Part shown: positions 7,859 to 16,288 of the stretch, one piece after another
Position numbering within the stretch: the first letter of the stretch is position 1
Layout of the letters: every line of letters begins with the position of its first letter
Source of the DNA: Myxococcota bacterium
GTDB lineage: Bacteria > Myxococcota_C > UBA6777
Direction: 5' to 3'
Assembly: GCA_023150835.1 (NCBI GenBank)
Contig: JAKLKB010000076.1
Location: 1 to 39,932 of the forward strand
DNA: 39,932 nucleotides
Notes under the pieces: model-generated
What the model was told of the DNA's origin: nothing
What the model saw: the letters and a program-made list of their open reading frames with translations, nothing else
The model's database searches: none
Program-made: the position numbers and the translations under genes

Positions 7859-8713
7859 TCAGGATTCTTCGAGGGAATCAATGGGATCGAGAGGAACGAG
7901 AGGGGCGCTGGAATCGACGGAAGTATCGGGATTGACGGAAGGATGGGGAACGACGGCGGGATCTTCGTTGGCGAGAAGGGCGTGGAGATCGGCGGGGCGG
8001 AGTGCATCGACCCATGCGGGATCGGAAGCAAAGAGCGTTGCGGGCCAATCGTCGGGGGTGATGCTCATTTTTGCGATGGGTTCGAGCATATCGAGTGGGA
8101 CAGGAGCGAAGAGATCGATGATCTCTTGGGTGACGGGGTGTGGAAACCGCAGACGGAAGGCATGAAGGGCCATGCGCTTGAGGTCGAAGGTGTCGTGATG
8201 GAGGTGGTTTTGTTTGTTGTCGCCGCGCTTGCGGTCGCCGATGATGGGATGGTTGATCCCGCCGAGGTGACGGCGCAATTGGTGAAGGCGTCCTGTGAAG
8301 GGGACGGCTTCGACGATGCTGCGGTGCGGGCCGCGTGCAAGACGGCGGTAGGCTGTAAAAGAAGGGACACGGGGGCCGTTTTCATCGCGGGTGAGGGGGC
8401 GGTCGATCAGTCCTTGTTCGGGGGCGACACCACGGACGAGGGCGACGTAATGTTTTTGAAGCTGGCGTTGCATAAAAAGCTGATTGAGAAGTTGCGCAGC
8501 TTCTTTGTGTCGGGCGACAAGCAAGATGCCGCTGGTGGCGCGGTCGAGACGATGGGCGAGATAGACGGTTTGCTTGAGGCGCTTGCGTAGGAGATCGGTG
8601 AGTGTCACGCGATCACGCCCGATGCCTCGGTGTACAAGGAGTCCTGAGGGTTTGTACACGGCGATCAAGTCGTCGTCTTCGTAAAGAATGGCGATATCTT
8701 CTTGTGGAAACAT
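7859..8713 (-). CDS. truC: TruC-like tRNA pseudouridine synthase (RluA family)
   Basis: A 284-aa RluA-family pseudouridine synthase, closest in pattern to TruC, which isomerises U65 of tRNA. The catalytic motif HRLDRATSG is at residues 54-62 (Asp57 nucleophile). The later block TGRLHQLRRHLGGINHPIIG and 'GDRKRGD' is the TruC-type RNA-binding and active-site region. There is no S4 domain, as expected for TruC. The C-terminal 35 residues (from about 250) run on as a Pro/Asp/Ser-rich tail not typical of the family. Start is ATG 8713 with AGAAAGG upstream. It appears to be monocistronic, bounded on both sides by dispersed repeats. Confidence 0.88.
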   Translation of the reverse strand: MFPQEDIAILYEDDDLIAVYKPSGLLVHRGIGRDRVTLTDLLRKRLKQTVYLAHRLDRATSGILLVARHKEAAQLLNQLFMQRQLQKHYVALVRGVAPEQGLIDRPLTRDENGPRVPSFTAYRRLARGPHRSIVEAVPFTGRLHQLRRHLGGINHPIIGDRKRGDNKQNHLHHDTFDLKRMALHAFRLRFPHPVTQEIIDLFAPVPLDMLEPIAKMSITPDDWPATLFASDPAWVDALRPADLHALLANEDPAVVPHPSVNPDTSVDSSAPLVPLDPIDSLEES

Positions 8714-8770
8714 GGGGCCTTTCTGAGGCTACACGAGCGTCTTGGGTGGATGGTTGAATAGCTGTGCTTG

Positions 8771-8840
8771 TTCCGCCGATACGGGGTCAAGGGGACGAAG
8801 TTCCCTTGCGGGGTGTGGGGTAGAACCCCATACGCGCCTT
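8771..8840 (-). repeat. Family A dispersed repeat, short inverted copy
   Basis: Contains CCGCCGATACGGGGTCAAGG, AAGTTCCCTTGCGGGG and ACCCCATACGCGCCTTG. The last block recurs at 39788-39800 next to the meaB start and near 25738. Confidence 0.65.
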
Positions 8841-8901
8841 GTTAAGGTGGAAACCTCGTAGAGTTGGTCTTGATCGCCTTTTTTTTTTCTCCCCCCCCCT
8901 C

Positions 8902-9030
8902 AATCCCCCCGTGAACGGGGGGAAGTTGGAACGGGCAGCGTCTGCATTTCGTGCATACAGCGTGCGTCATGAAAAAACAAAATCCCCGATGCTTCCGACT
9001 TTCGCTCCCTCCCCTGTTCACGGGGGAGGG
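8902..9030 (+). mobile_element. Family C MITE-like element
   Basis: About 125 bp bounded by inverted copies of a C-rich/GTGAAC/G-rich end: CCCCCCGTGAACGGGGGG on the left and CCCCTGTTCACGGGGG on the right. Bases 8926-9030 match the reverse complement of 39828-39932 over 105 bp with a single mismatch. No coding capacity for a transposase is present. Terminal inverted repeats plus near-identity at distant sites fit a small non-autonomous element, though no target-site duplication could be defined by eye. Confidence 0.65.
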
Positions 9031-9080
9031 CGAGCAGACAAATACGTAAAGACCGTTATCAGAAAAGTGCGTAAAGACCG

Positions 9081-9809
9081 TCAAACAGCACTACGACTGC
9101 TGCTTGCGTGTGGGCCGTAAGTCGCGAGCAGATAACGCATGATGGCTTGCGGATCGCTGAGGGAGGTCGCGGTGTTGGTGTCGATGAAATAAGGGATGTG
9201 GACTTCTCCGCTGACACGCAAAAGCTCGGCGCGGCGCATACTTCCGTGTGCAACGTTCTTGATCCAGCAGGGCAGATCGAGCGAATGGAGGACTTCGCGG
9301 ATCATGCGGCAAGAGGGAGAGCCTTCGTATTGGTACAGCACCAACATCTCGCGGGGAAGGGGCCGTTGTTCGATACCGCGTTCAACAGACGCCCCTTTTT
9401 GTCGGATGGATGAAGATATCAGCGCGTTGATGGTTTGAAACGGAGCACGAAGATGGCTGAAAAGGCCGCGCCCTCGGCCATATTGTTCGCAGAGATAAGT
9501 GATGATCTCTTCGGATTCGTAGATCCTGCGGCCTGTGTTGGGATCGAGTAGGAACGGGAAGAGCTTTTTTCCCCCCAGTTCTTTGAGTTTTTCGCGGTGT
9601 TGGGAGCCGCGAGCGGTGGGATAACTGATGTAGTCGATATCGAATTCGCTGAGGAACTCACGAACTTTGCGACTAAAGGGACAGACTTCGGACTCAAACA
9701 ACTGCAAAGGCCGCACAGGCGGGGCAGCAGGGTGATACAACACAAAGATGCCTCGCCCGGGGCGGGTGATAGAAACCCCCAAGTGACTGAGATGATCGAA
9801 AAGGCCCAT
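9081..9809 (-). CDS. Tandem GST-N/glutaredoxin-like thioredoxin-fold protein
   Basis: A 242-aa protein with two consecutive GST N-terminal/glutaredoxin-like domains. Domain 1 (about 34-112) has LQLFESEVCPFSRKVREFL with Cys43/Ser46 and the cis-Pro region 'KLFPFLLDPNTG', then 'YESEEIITYLCEQYG'. Domain 2 (about 155-231) has LVLYQYEGSPSCRMIREVL with Ser164/Cys167, 'VHIPYFIDTNTA' and 'LSDPQAIMRYLLATYG'. The two domains keep opposite cysteines of the CxxC motif. Such tandem proteins are usually annotated as GST N-terminal-domain proteins; glutathione-dependent redox activity is inferred. Start is ATG 9809 with AGGAG six bases upstream; an in-frame extension to 9980 is Arg-rich and not supported. 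Confidence 0.82.
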   Translation of the reverse strand: MGLFDHLSHLGVSITRPGRGIFVLYHPAAPPVRPLQLFESEVCPFSRKVREFLSEFDIDYISYPTARGSQHREKLKELGGKKLFPFLLDPNTGRRIYESEEIITYLCEQYGRGRGLFSHLRAPFQTINALISSSIRQKGASVERGIEQRPLPREMLVLYQYEGSPSCRMIREVLHSLDLPCWIKNVAHGSMRRAELLRVSGEVHIPYFIDTNTATSLSDPQAIMRYLLATYGPHASSSRSAV

Positions 9810-10030
9810 AGCCGCTCCTGTATGGATGCTGACGTTGCGCACAGCGTACCGCCCTGTTTGGAAGACGTGATGGCGTCGGTGTGCCAGAGGCGTGTCACTG
9901 CGAAGGCGGAGTCTCCCACGCCTTGCAAAAAGGCGCAAGAGTCGGCTTTGAACGAGAGCCGTTGTGTTCGCTTGGCACAAGCCAGACAGAAAGCAGGGCC
10001 GATGCTGTCTCTTTTTGAGATGGACTGCTT

Positions 10031-10072
10031 GCTTAAATCATCTTGTTTTGAGCTTAAATCATCTTGTTTTGA
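10031..10072 (+). repeat. Perfect 21-bp tandem duplication
   Basis: Two perfect copies of GCTTAAATCATCTTGTTTTGA lie back to back in the spacer upstream of the GST-N gene. They are markedly AT-rich compared with the surroundings. Confidence 0.9.
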
Positions 10073-10282
10073 GACGGTGATCTTTTTGCGAGAGAGTTGT
10101 TTCGGGCTTGGGAAGCGGAGGACAACCTTGTGGGGGTGGGTAGAGAGCAGTCATGGCAAGGGGTGGCACACGGCTTGCCCTACAAGCCACCAACGTCACA
10201 AGACACCCTTGATGGATTCCATCTTTGAGTTTCTTCCGTTTTTTCCGGTTATCGAGAGTCCCGTCCCCCCTCGGTAACCAAG

Positions 10283-10315
10283 AAAGGCTCTGCGTCTCGC
10301 AGGGCCTTTTTTTTT
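10283..10315. terminator. Hairpin terminator closing the ternary operon, probably bidirectional
   Basis: An 11-bp stem, AAAGGCTCTGC/GCAGGGCCTTT with one G-T pair and a 5-nt loop (10283-10309), is followed on the plus strand by a T run to 10315. Read leftward, the same hairpin follows ten bases after the vWA stop codon and ends in CCTTTCTT. It can therefore terminate the leftward operon, and also any rightward transcript. Confidence 0.75.
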
Positions 10316-10325
10316 GAAAGATTTT

Positions 10326-11975
10326 TCAAGAGCCGCTGACCAAGGCAGCGATGAGTTGTGTGCGCGATGCAGCGATGCTTTCCATGCTGCTGCCTTCGAT
10401 CGGCAAGTAAAAAGAAAAGCTGTGTAGGTCTTGTTCTCGGGCGTAGGAAGTGGGTGGACGTTGGGCGTCAAGGATGTCCTCTGAAGAGTCGATACCTGCT
10501 CGTGATTTTTGTTTTTTGGCGCGTCTTTTTTCGAGAGAGGGTTTTCGTTTTGGGGGCGGTGTGGTGGAGGGGATTTCTTGTGGGGCGAACGGGGCGGTGT
10601 TTGGGGAGGTGGGTTGGAGGATGGGAAAAAGGATACCGTGGATCGCGGGGAGATGATCGTTGTATTGCGTAAAGATATCTTGCCAGTGGCGGATATTTTG
10701 GTAACACAGGGCGATGGCGTAGACCTTGCGTTGTGGGTCAAGGCAGTCGCGGGGATCGAGGGTGCGGGAGAGATGGAGATGGACGCTGCCGTGTTGGATC
10801 TCGTCGTAGAGTCGGAGCTTGAGCAGATCGAGGTCTTGTTGAAAGGCGGCGGGATCGAGGCGACCATGTAAGCAATGGATGTGAAATTGAAGCGCGTCAT
10901 GCTCGAAGTATCGGGTGAGATCGCGGATCAAGCGTAGGCAGAGTCCGAGCAAGAGGATGGAGAACTGATAATCGTAGCCGCTGGATTTGAGGGAGAAGAT
11001 CTCGCCGAGATCGAGGATCAGGTGGACGGTTCGGCGTTTTCGGCGAAGTTGCCCAGCATCGCGGGTGTAGAACAACAACTCACCTTCGACAAAGCGCAGA
11101 TCGAAGAGATCGATCTCTTCTTTGGATTCCATGTAGATAAGCTCGGAGAGAACGAGGTTTTCGAAGGCTCCGCGTGTGGTGATCTCGGAGATCCCGCCTG
11201 TCGGGTAGTAGGTTTCGTCGACAAAAGCGGTGTCGCTGTCGGCGGATTCGTCTTGGATCGGGAGTTCGCGTAAGTCGATCTCGCCCAAGCGTCGCTCGAT
11301 CTCGATCAGTTGGCGACAGCCGATGCGTAAGGCTTCGGTCTTGAGCTTTTCAAAATGGGTCAGTTCAAAGAGATCTTCTTCGTGCAAGAGGTCGGACCAT
11401 CGGACTTTTTGCGATGTATTTTGAAGGAATCGCAAAAGCTGTTGTGCAAACGAAGGGAGCTTTGGCAGGGCTTCGGTGATGCGTTGGTGGGCTGCATCGA
11501 TCTGGTCGTAGGAAGTCGCAGAAAGCATGCTCCCGCGCAACTGGGAGGGATGCAACAAGATATCTCGTGGCGCATTCGCCGCAAGAGGACGCCACAGCAG
11601 TTCAAGTAAGCGAAGATGAAGCTGTTTTTTGTCTGGGGCGGTTTGCAGCATCTCGAAGGCTGTTTGGAGATGGAAGTTTTGAAGAAAGCGAGACAGCCAC
11701 TCATTTTCGTAGCGCAAGCGCAAGGTGCGTTCTTCTTCGGGCCAATCTTGGAAGCCTTTGAGCGAAGCAAAGCGGGTGTTGTGGCCTTCGTAAAGCAGCG
11801 CACCAAGGTCCACGATCAAGAAAAACGGGAGATGGTAATGCCCCAGCCCAGCAAGGTGGCGATACCAGACGAAGGCGGGCGAAAGGTAAGCGCGCAAGAG
11901 ATCTTCGGAGAGCGCGCTGTAGCGCAGGCTTGCGAGCAGATAAGAAGTGGTTTGGGCTTCGGGGATGGTGTGCAT
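10326..11975 (-). CDS. vWA-like protein of the FtsH/MoxR/vWA operon
   Basis: A 549-aa protein, last gene of the operon, 28 bp after moxR. An alpha-helical N-terminal half (1-245) precedes the pattern PTGGISEITTRGAFENL...SELIY at about 258-280, seen in vWA proteins that partner MoxR ATPases. A Rossmann-like domain starts with the strand VHLILDLGEIF at about 317-327. The usual DxSxS metal-binding (MIDAS) motif reads DLGEI, so metal-dependent adhesion is probably lost. A Pro/Lys/Arg-rich insertion at about 470-500 precedes a short C-terminal segment. MoxR-vWA pairs act as chaperone-like or conformational switches; here it probably links MoxR to the rest of the complex. ATG 11975 was chosen because the extension to 12074 overlaps moxR and lacks a ribosome-binding site. 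Confidence 0.75.
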   Translation of the reverse strand: MHTIPEAQTTSYLLASLRYSALSEDLLRAYLSPAFVWYRHLAGLGHYHLPFFLIVDLGALLYEGHNTRFASLKGFQDWPEEERTLRLRYENEWLSRFLQNFHLQTAFEMLQTAPDKKQLHLRLLELLWRPLAANAPRDILLHPSQLRGSMLSATSYDQIDAAHQRITEALPKLPSFAQQLLRFLQNTSQKVRWSDLLHEEDLFELTHFEKLKTEALRIGCRQLIEIERRLGEIDLRELPIQDESADSDTAFVDETYYPTGGISEITTRGAFENLVLSELIYMESKEEIDLFDLRFVEGELLFYTRDAGQLRRKRRTVHLILDLGEIFSLKSSGYDYQFSILLLGLCLRLIRDLTRYFEHDALQFHIHCLHGRLDPAAFQQDLDLLKLRLYDEIQHGSVHLHLSRTLDPRDCLDPQRKVYAIALCYQNIRHWQDIFTQYNDHLPAIHGILFPILQPTSPNTAPFAPQEIPSTTPPPKRKPSLEKRRAKKQKSRAGIDSSEDILDAQRPPTSYAREQDLHSFSFYLPIEGSSMESIAASRTQLIAALVSGS

Positions 11976-12003
11976 GGCGCTCTCGTTTTGGAGATCTGTT
12001 GCG

Positions 12004-12999
12004 TTAATGAAGACGGAGAAGCGTATCGACTTTTTCTCGAACGGGAGCAAAGTCTTGGATGCGATCGGCGACATAGCGCAACAAAACGAGGTCTTCTTTG
12101 GTGACGACGCCTCCGTGAATTAAGAAGGCGCGTGTACGGATCAGTTTATAGAGTTTGATCACTTTGCGGTCGCTGATCTCGATGCGGTCTTCTTTTTCGA
12201 GTGTTTTGAGGATGCGTTTGAACAGAGCGTAGACATCGCTTGGGAAAAAGCGGTCGCGATCTGTTCTGCCTTCTTTGTCTTCGGTGCGAGACATCGTGTG
12301 ATCGAGATAGGCTTTGAGTTTGAGAAAGTCTTCAAGGCGGCAAAGGTCGGCCCAAGGGCGCTGTTGGAAGGCTTTGTACGTCTCGTTGCGCAAGCCTTTT
12401 TCGAGAAGTTCATCGAAGTGTGTTTCGCGCACACTTTCGCTTTCGACTTTGAGTGTGAAGCGGTCGCGCAAGGCTCCAAGCTCAGAGAACTCAGGGATCT
12501 CATTCGTTGCTCCAAAAAGCATGACCAGATCGATCGAGATCGGCTTACCATCTTGGTAATATTTTCGCTCATTGATGATCGTAAGAAGCGTATTTAAGAT
12601 CGCGGAGTTTGATTTAAAGATCTCATCCAAGAAGGCGACGCGAGATTGAGGAAGTTTACCTTCGGCGCGTCGGAGGTAGCGACCTTCTTTTAATTGGTTG
12701 ATATCGATGGGGCCGATGATCTCGCTTGGTTCGGTGAATTTGGTGAGCATATACTCAAAGTATTCTTCACCTTCAAGGCCGATGGCTTGGGCGAATTTGA
12801 CGATCAGATCGGACTTGGCGGTACCGGGTTTTCCGACGAGCAAGAGGGGTTCTTGGGCGAGGGTGCAGAGGACCATCAAGTCGACGATATCTTCTTTGTT
12901 GACGAAGTACTGCGCGAGGTGTTTTCGGACTTGGTTGACGCGCTTGCGGAGGTTTTCGACTTGGGGTTTGAGATCTTCGAAGGCGTATGTAGGAAGCAA
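12004..12999 (-). CDS. MoxR/RavA-type AAA+ ATPase
   Basis: A 331-aa MoxR-family AAA+ protein with Walker A GKPGTAKS (56-63), Walker B VAFLDEIF (121-128), sensor 1 GATN (163-166) and arginine-finger region ALRDRF (176-181). All catalytic elements look intact. The 'KFTEPSEIIGPIDI' segment (87-100) is the MoxR/RavA-specific insert. MoxR ATPases remodel partner proteins with a vWA subunit, and the gene immediately downstream encodes such a protein. The start is TTG 12999, two bases after the upstream stop. The ribosome-binding site GGGAG lies seven bases upstream inside the 3' end of the 1077-aa gene, implying translational coupling. Confidence 0.93.
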   Translation of the reverse strand: MLPTYAFEDLKPQVENLRKRVNQVRKHLAQYFVNKEDIVDLMVLCTLAQEPLLLVGKPGTAKSDLIVKFAQAIGLEGEEYFEYMLTKFTEPSEIIGPIDINQLKEGRYLRRAEGKLPQSRVAFLDEIFKSNSAILNTLLTIINERKYYQDGKPISIDLVMLFGATNEIPEFSELGALRDRFTLKVESESVRETHFDELLEKGLRNETYKAFQQRPWADLCRLEDFLKLKAYLDHTMSRTEDKEGRTDRDRFFPSDVYALFKRILKTLEKEDRIEISDRKVIKLYKLIRTRAFLIHGGVVTKEDLVLLRYVADRIQDFAPVREKVDTLLRLH

Positions 13000-13001
13000 G
13001 G

Positions 13002-16000
13002 TTATTCTCCCATCGGTTGAGTGAGGTCTTCGTGAAGGATACGTTCGCGCAGAGCCATCTCATCGCGATCCATGTATTGTTTCATTTGTCCGAGAGCGAG
13101 TTGTTCTTTGCTCGCAGCGATGCGTACGAGTTGCAGTTGAAGAAGATAACCGAGGCGCTGTAGGGCGCTTCCCTCATAGTACACGCGCATCGTGCTATCC
13201 GGGGCGTTGATCTGTTGAACGAATTGATCGGTGATGCTTTGAAGAAGTTGATTTCGTTCTTGGAGTGGTAGCTCTTCGATGGCTTGGAGAGCGACACCGC
13301 AAAAGTCGAGGAAGTCGATGGGGTTGTCGATCCAGCGGTAAAGCCACATCAGACATTGTTGGATGATCTCGATGGCTTGGGGCAAACGCTCAAGAGAAAC
13401 CAGACCTTGGGCGATGTGCAGGCGCATCAACATAAAGAACAGCCCACGCACGGAGTCCGATTCATCAGGAGGGCGGGAGGGGGCTACGCGAACAAAGTCC
13501 AAGAAATGCGCGAGCAAGACGTGGCCGGAGCCGCCCCATCGGAGCTTTCCAAGCAGATCGACAAAGCGCGAGATGGCTTTGGCGACTTCGTTGTAATCGA
13601 CGGGCGCACGGGAAAAATCGCCTTCACCCCGTATCGCATCGCGTAGTACCGACAGAAAGGTTTGGGTGAGGTGTTCGATGTGATCGGCTTTTCCCTGTTT
13701 GTGGGCTTCTTGGAGTGCTGCAAAGGCTTCTTGGAGGCGGGGCGCATGGATCGGAGCGTCCGTGTAGAGACGGCGGACATTGGAGGCGGCGAAGGCGGAT
13801 TGTAGCTCTTTTTCTTTGGCAGGTTGTAAAAGGCGAGAGCATTCTTCTATTTTTTCTTTAAGAAAAGGCTGCTTTTCAAGAAGGGAGGTGTGGTGTTGAA
13901 GCCGAGAGGCTGTGCGGATCTCGAAGGCTTCGTCTGCGTAAGAGGCTACGCTGTGGCTGATCGCAGCGACCCACAGATCCAATTCTTGATCGTCTTTGGC
14001 GTATTGTTGGGCTTCTTGGAGCAGATCGACGCCTGTTGGAAGGACTCCGACTTGGAGATGTCCTGCACCGACAAGGGCTTGCCCGACGATGCGAAAAGGA
14101 GGCAATTGCAGTTGAGCGAATTGGTTGCGCAGGTAATGGAGATGGTGAAGAGCGAGATGCTGATCGTTTTGTTCTGCTTGGGTTTCGGCGAAGAGTTGGC
14201 GGTTGTTTGCGAAGGCGCGTTGGAGAAATGTGGGGATATCGGTGATCGAAAGGCCATATTCATTGAGTTCGCGCAGCATGGATTCGCGCACACGGGCTGC
14301 TTCGCGCTGGTCGCGGTTGCATCGAAGGACTTCACGCCATGCAAGCCAACGTAGCTTTTTGCGTAAGAGAGCTTCGCTCTGATGTAGCCACTGGATATGT
14401 GTCTGCAACCACCCAGTACGGACACCCGTCGGTGCTGTAAAGAGGCTGGACAAAAACGCATCGCGTCTTGTATAGATCTGTGCGTTTTCGGTGGGTACGT
14501 TTGTGTGCTTTGTATGGGCTGTTTTAAAGAATATTTCTTGAAGCTGTTTTTTTAGCAGAGCTTCGTTTGGAGGGGAGGCGAGCCAAAGGGCCTCGATCAG
14601 GCATTCTTGGGCTTCGTCGAGTTTTTGCATCTCTTGTTTGAGTTGAGCGAGCATAAAAAAATCGTCGCTTTGTGGGTCTTGAAGGAGCTGAGCTTCAAGG
14701 GTGCGTTCTTCTTCTTCGAGCGCGCTGCGGCGGTGCTCGGAGGTGGCGGTGGGGTTGGTTTTGGAGCGTGGTGTGGGAGGGCGTTGCGTGGGCGATGTCT
14801 GCGGCTCATTCGTTTCTTTGGGAGAAGTTTCTTGTGCGGATTTTTCTCGATCTTTGGGTGTGTGGGTGTCTCGCGATGAAGTGGACTGGCGTGTGTTGAG
14901 GAGTTCAGGACGGTAAGGAGCGCGGGTGTAGCGGCCTAGGTCAAAAACACTTTGTTGCTGGATGGATTGGAGATGTTCGATGTTTTGGGTGATCAAATAG
15001 TCGATGTATTGGCGCAGCGGAGCGAAAGCGTCTTCGCGGATGCGTGTCAGGGTGGCTTCTTCCATGCGGTGAGTGGACGCGGAAGGGAGGGTGACGAAAG
15101 TCAAGATGCCAGCGCGCAGATCAAAGAGGGGAGTGTATTGGTCGCGGCGGAGTTGGGGCTGAAGCTCGATATCCACAGGAAGCAGCAGTTGATGGATCCC
15201 TTTGTAACAAGCAAAGCGCTGACCGCCAAAGTCCAGCCATGCCCGACCTTTTCCGATCTGTTTTTCACGTAAGAAAAAGCGATGCTTTCCATCTTGATCT
15301 TTCTGGATATTGATCAGCAAAAGAGAAAGATCGTCTTCGTCCATCAAAGACAACTGGCGTTCAAGTTGAGGGCGATGTTGCTCTTCAAGCAGCCAGATCT
15401 CGGGTTCCAACGGGCGATTTCGCGGTTCAAAGCGCAGAGGCAAGGAAAAGCGAGGGGTTTGTTCTTTGCTTTCTTCCCAGTCTTGTTCGGTGTGGAGTTG
15501 GAGGACGAATTGCGCGGCTTTGTAGATATCTTGCCATTGGACGGGGGCGATGGTTTGCGGAGGAGCGCCCTGTGGAACAAAGGTCCATCGGGGTTCACGC
15601 GGCATCTCGGACAAGCGCCACAGATCGATCAAGGGGTGTCGATAGCCCCAAGGCGTAAAAAAATCGGTAGCTTCTTCTGTGTAAAGAGTGATCTGTTTTG
15701 AGTATTGTTCTTTACAGATCTGTAAGAGGTAGAAGGATGGAGCTTCGATCCGCAACAACAAGCCATTGTGGGGTGGATTGTGGAGAGGAGCGTATTGGAT
15801 GCGATCGTTTTGCAGGCGCATACTGATCTCGACGAGGGGACCGAGCTGATCGGGATCATGAAGCCAAAAGATCACATGTTCTTTTGGGGCAGAAAGCGGA
15901 AGAGCGGGGACGAGGTCGACGAGAGAAAGCAAGTCTTGCGCATCGCGGCGCTGGAGGACGAGCAGATCTTGTTGAGATCTATCTGGGAGAAAAAGTCGGA

Positions 16001-16235
16001 GAGAGGACTGGTTTTCTTCGATATGGTAAGTATTTTCAAAAAAATGAGAAAACAGTTTACCGAGCAGGCTTTTTTTACGAACAAAGCCGACGAGCAAAAG
16101 CAAAGGGCGGGTGGGTGGGGTTTGGGGTTGGGCGAGGTAAAGCGAGTAGCCGCGTGCGTTGTGACCTTCCGATCCGTGAAGTCGAATAAAGTCCCAAAAG
16201 GCGTCTATCTCGCGAAAGATCAGGGCGTTGCGCAT
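13002..16235 (-). CDS. Large scaffold-like protein of the FtsH/MoxR/vWA operon
   Basis: A 1077-aa soluble protein that I do not recognise by family. Residues 1-430 look like mixed alpha/beta domains. A low-complexity Ser/Thr/Pro/Lys/Glu linker spans about 435-512. Residues 520-1077 are almost all helical, with TPR-like spacing (for example 'LKQEMQKLDEAQECLIEALWLA' and 'RLPQAIEIIQQCLMWLY'). The layout suggests an adaptor that presents partners or substrates to the ATPases. It sits between the 88-aa protein (53-bp gap) and moxR (2-bp gap). ATG 16235 has no strong ribosome-binding site. In known FtsH/MoxR/vWA systems this position is taken by variable 'X' proteins; assignment to any named one needs a profile search. 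Confidence 0.8.
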   Translation of the reverse strand: MRNALIFREIDAFWDFIRLHGSEGHNARGYSLYLAQPQTPPTRPLLLLVGFVRKKSLLGKLFSHFFENTYHIEENQSSLRLFLPDRSQQDLLVLQRRDAQDLLSLVDLVPALPLSAPKEHVIFWLHDPDQLGPLVEISMRLQNDRIQYAPLHNPPHNGLLLRIEAPSFYLLQICKEQYSKQITLYTEEATDFFTPWGYRHPLIDLWRLSEMPREPRWTFVPQGAPPQTIAPVQWQDIYKAAQFVLQLHTEQDWEESKEQTPRFSLPLRFEPRNRPLEPEIWLLEEQHRPQLERQLSLMDEDDLSLLLINIQKDQDGKHRFFLREKQIGKGRAWLDFGGQRFACYKGIHQLLLPVDIELQPQLRRDQYTPLFDLRAGILTFVTLPSASTHRMEEATLTRIREDAFAPLRQYIDYLITQNIEHLQSIQQQSVFDLGRYTRAPYRPELLNTRQSTSSRDTHTPKDREKSAQETSPKETNEPQTSPTQRPPTPRSKTNPTATSEHRRSALEEEERTLEAQLLQDPQSDDFFMLAQLKQEMQKLDEAQECLIEALWLASPPNEALLKKQLQEIFFKTAHTKHTNVPTENAQIYTRRDAFLSSLFTAPTGVRTGWLQTHIQWLHQSEALLRKKLRWLAWREVLRCNRDQREAARVRESMLRELNEYGLSITDIPTFLQRAFANNRQLFAETQAEQNDQHLALHHLHYLRNQFAQLQLPPFRIVGQALVGAGHLQVGVLPTGVDLLQEAQQYAKDDQELDLWVAAISHSVASYADEAFEIRTASRLQHHTSLLEKQPFLKEKIEECSRLLQPAKEKELQSAFAASNVRRLYTDAPIHAPRLQEAFAALQEAHKQGKADHIEHLTQTFLSVLRDAIRGEGDFSRAPVDYNEVAKAISRFVDLLGKLRWGGSGHVLLAHFLDFVRVAPSRPPDESDSVRGLFFMLMRLHIAQGLVSLERLPQAIEIIQQCLMWLYRWIDNPIDFLDFCGVALQAIEELPLQERNQLLQSITDQFVQQINAPDSTMRVYYEGSALQRLGYLLQLQLVRIAASKEQLALGQMKQYMDRDEMALRERILHEDLTQPMGE

Positions 16236-16288
16236 GGGAGAGGAACTCGCTTTCTTGCTGGGTGTTGGGGGACGATGCGCGGCTTGGG

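Larger units (their letters stand above)
8714..9080. other. Gene-free spacer with family A and family C repeats
   Basis: 367 bp upstream of truC and downstream of the tandem GST-N gene. It holds a family A segment (about 8771-8840) and the MITE-like family C element (8902-9030). Two direct copies of GTAAAGACCGT lie at about 9046-9082, at the very end of the GST gene. I see no ORF with a start signal. Confidence 0.6.
9810..10325. other. 516-bp gene-poor spacer downstream of the FtsH/MoxR/vWA operon
   Basis: It contains the presumed promoter of the GST-N gene at its left, a 21-bp direct repeat (10031-10072) and a hairpin terminator (10283-10315). A plus-strand frame runs through it but has no start signal and mostly mirrors the GST gene; I leave it unannotated. 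Confidence 0.5.

Noticed and set aside
7745-8590. 281-aa plus-strand frame
   Set aside because: It is the complement of truC, whose motifs are unmistakable; the Gly/Asp-rich translation has no domain.
9597-10277. 226-aa plus-strand frame reaching the terminator
   Set aside because: Its first half is antisense to the GST-N gene and its second half includes the 21-bp duplication; no start signal was found, although the terminator does have a T run in this direction.
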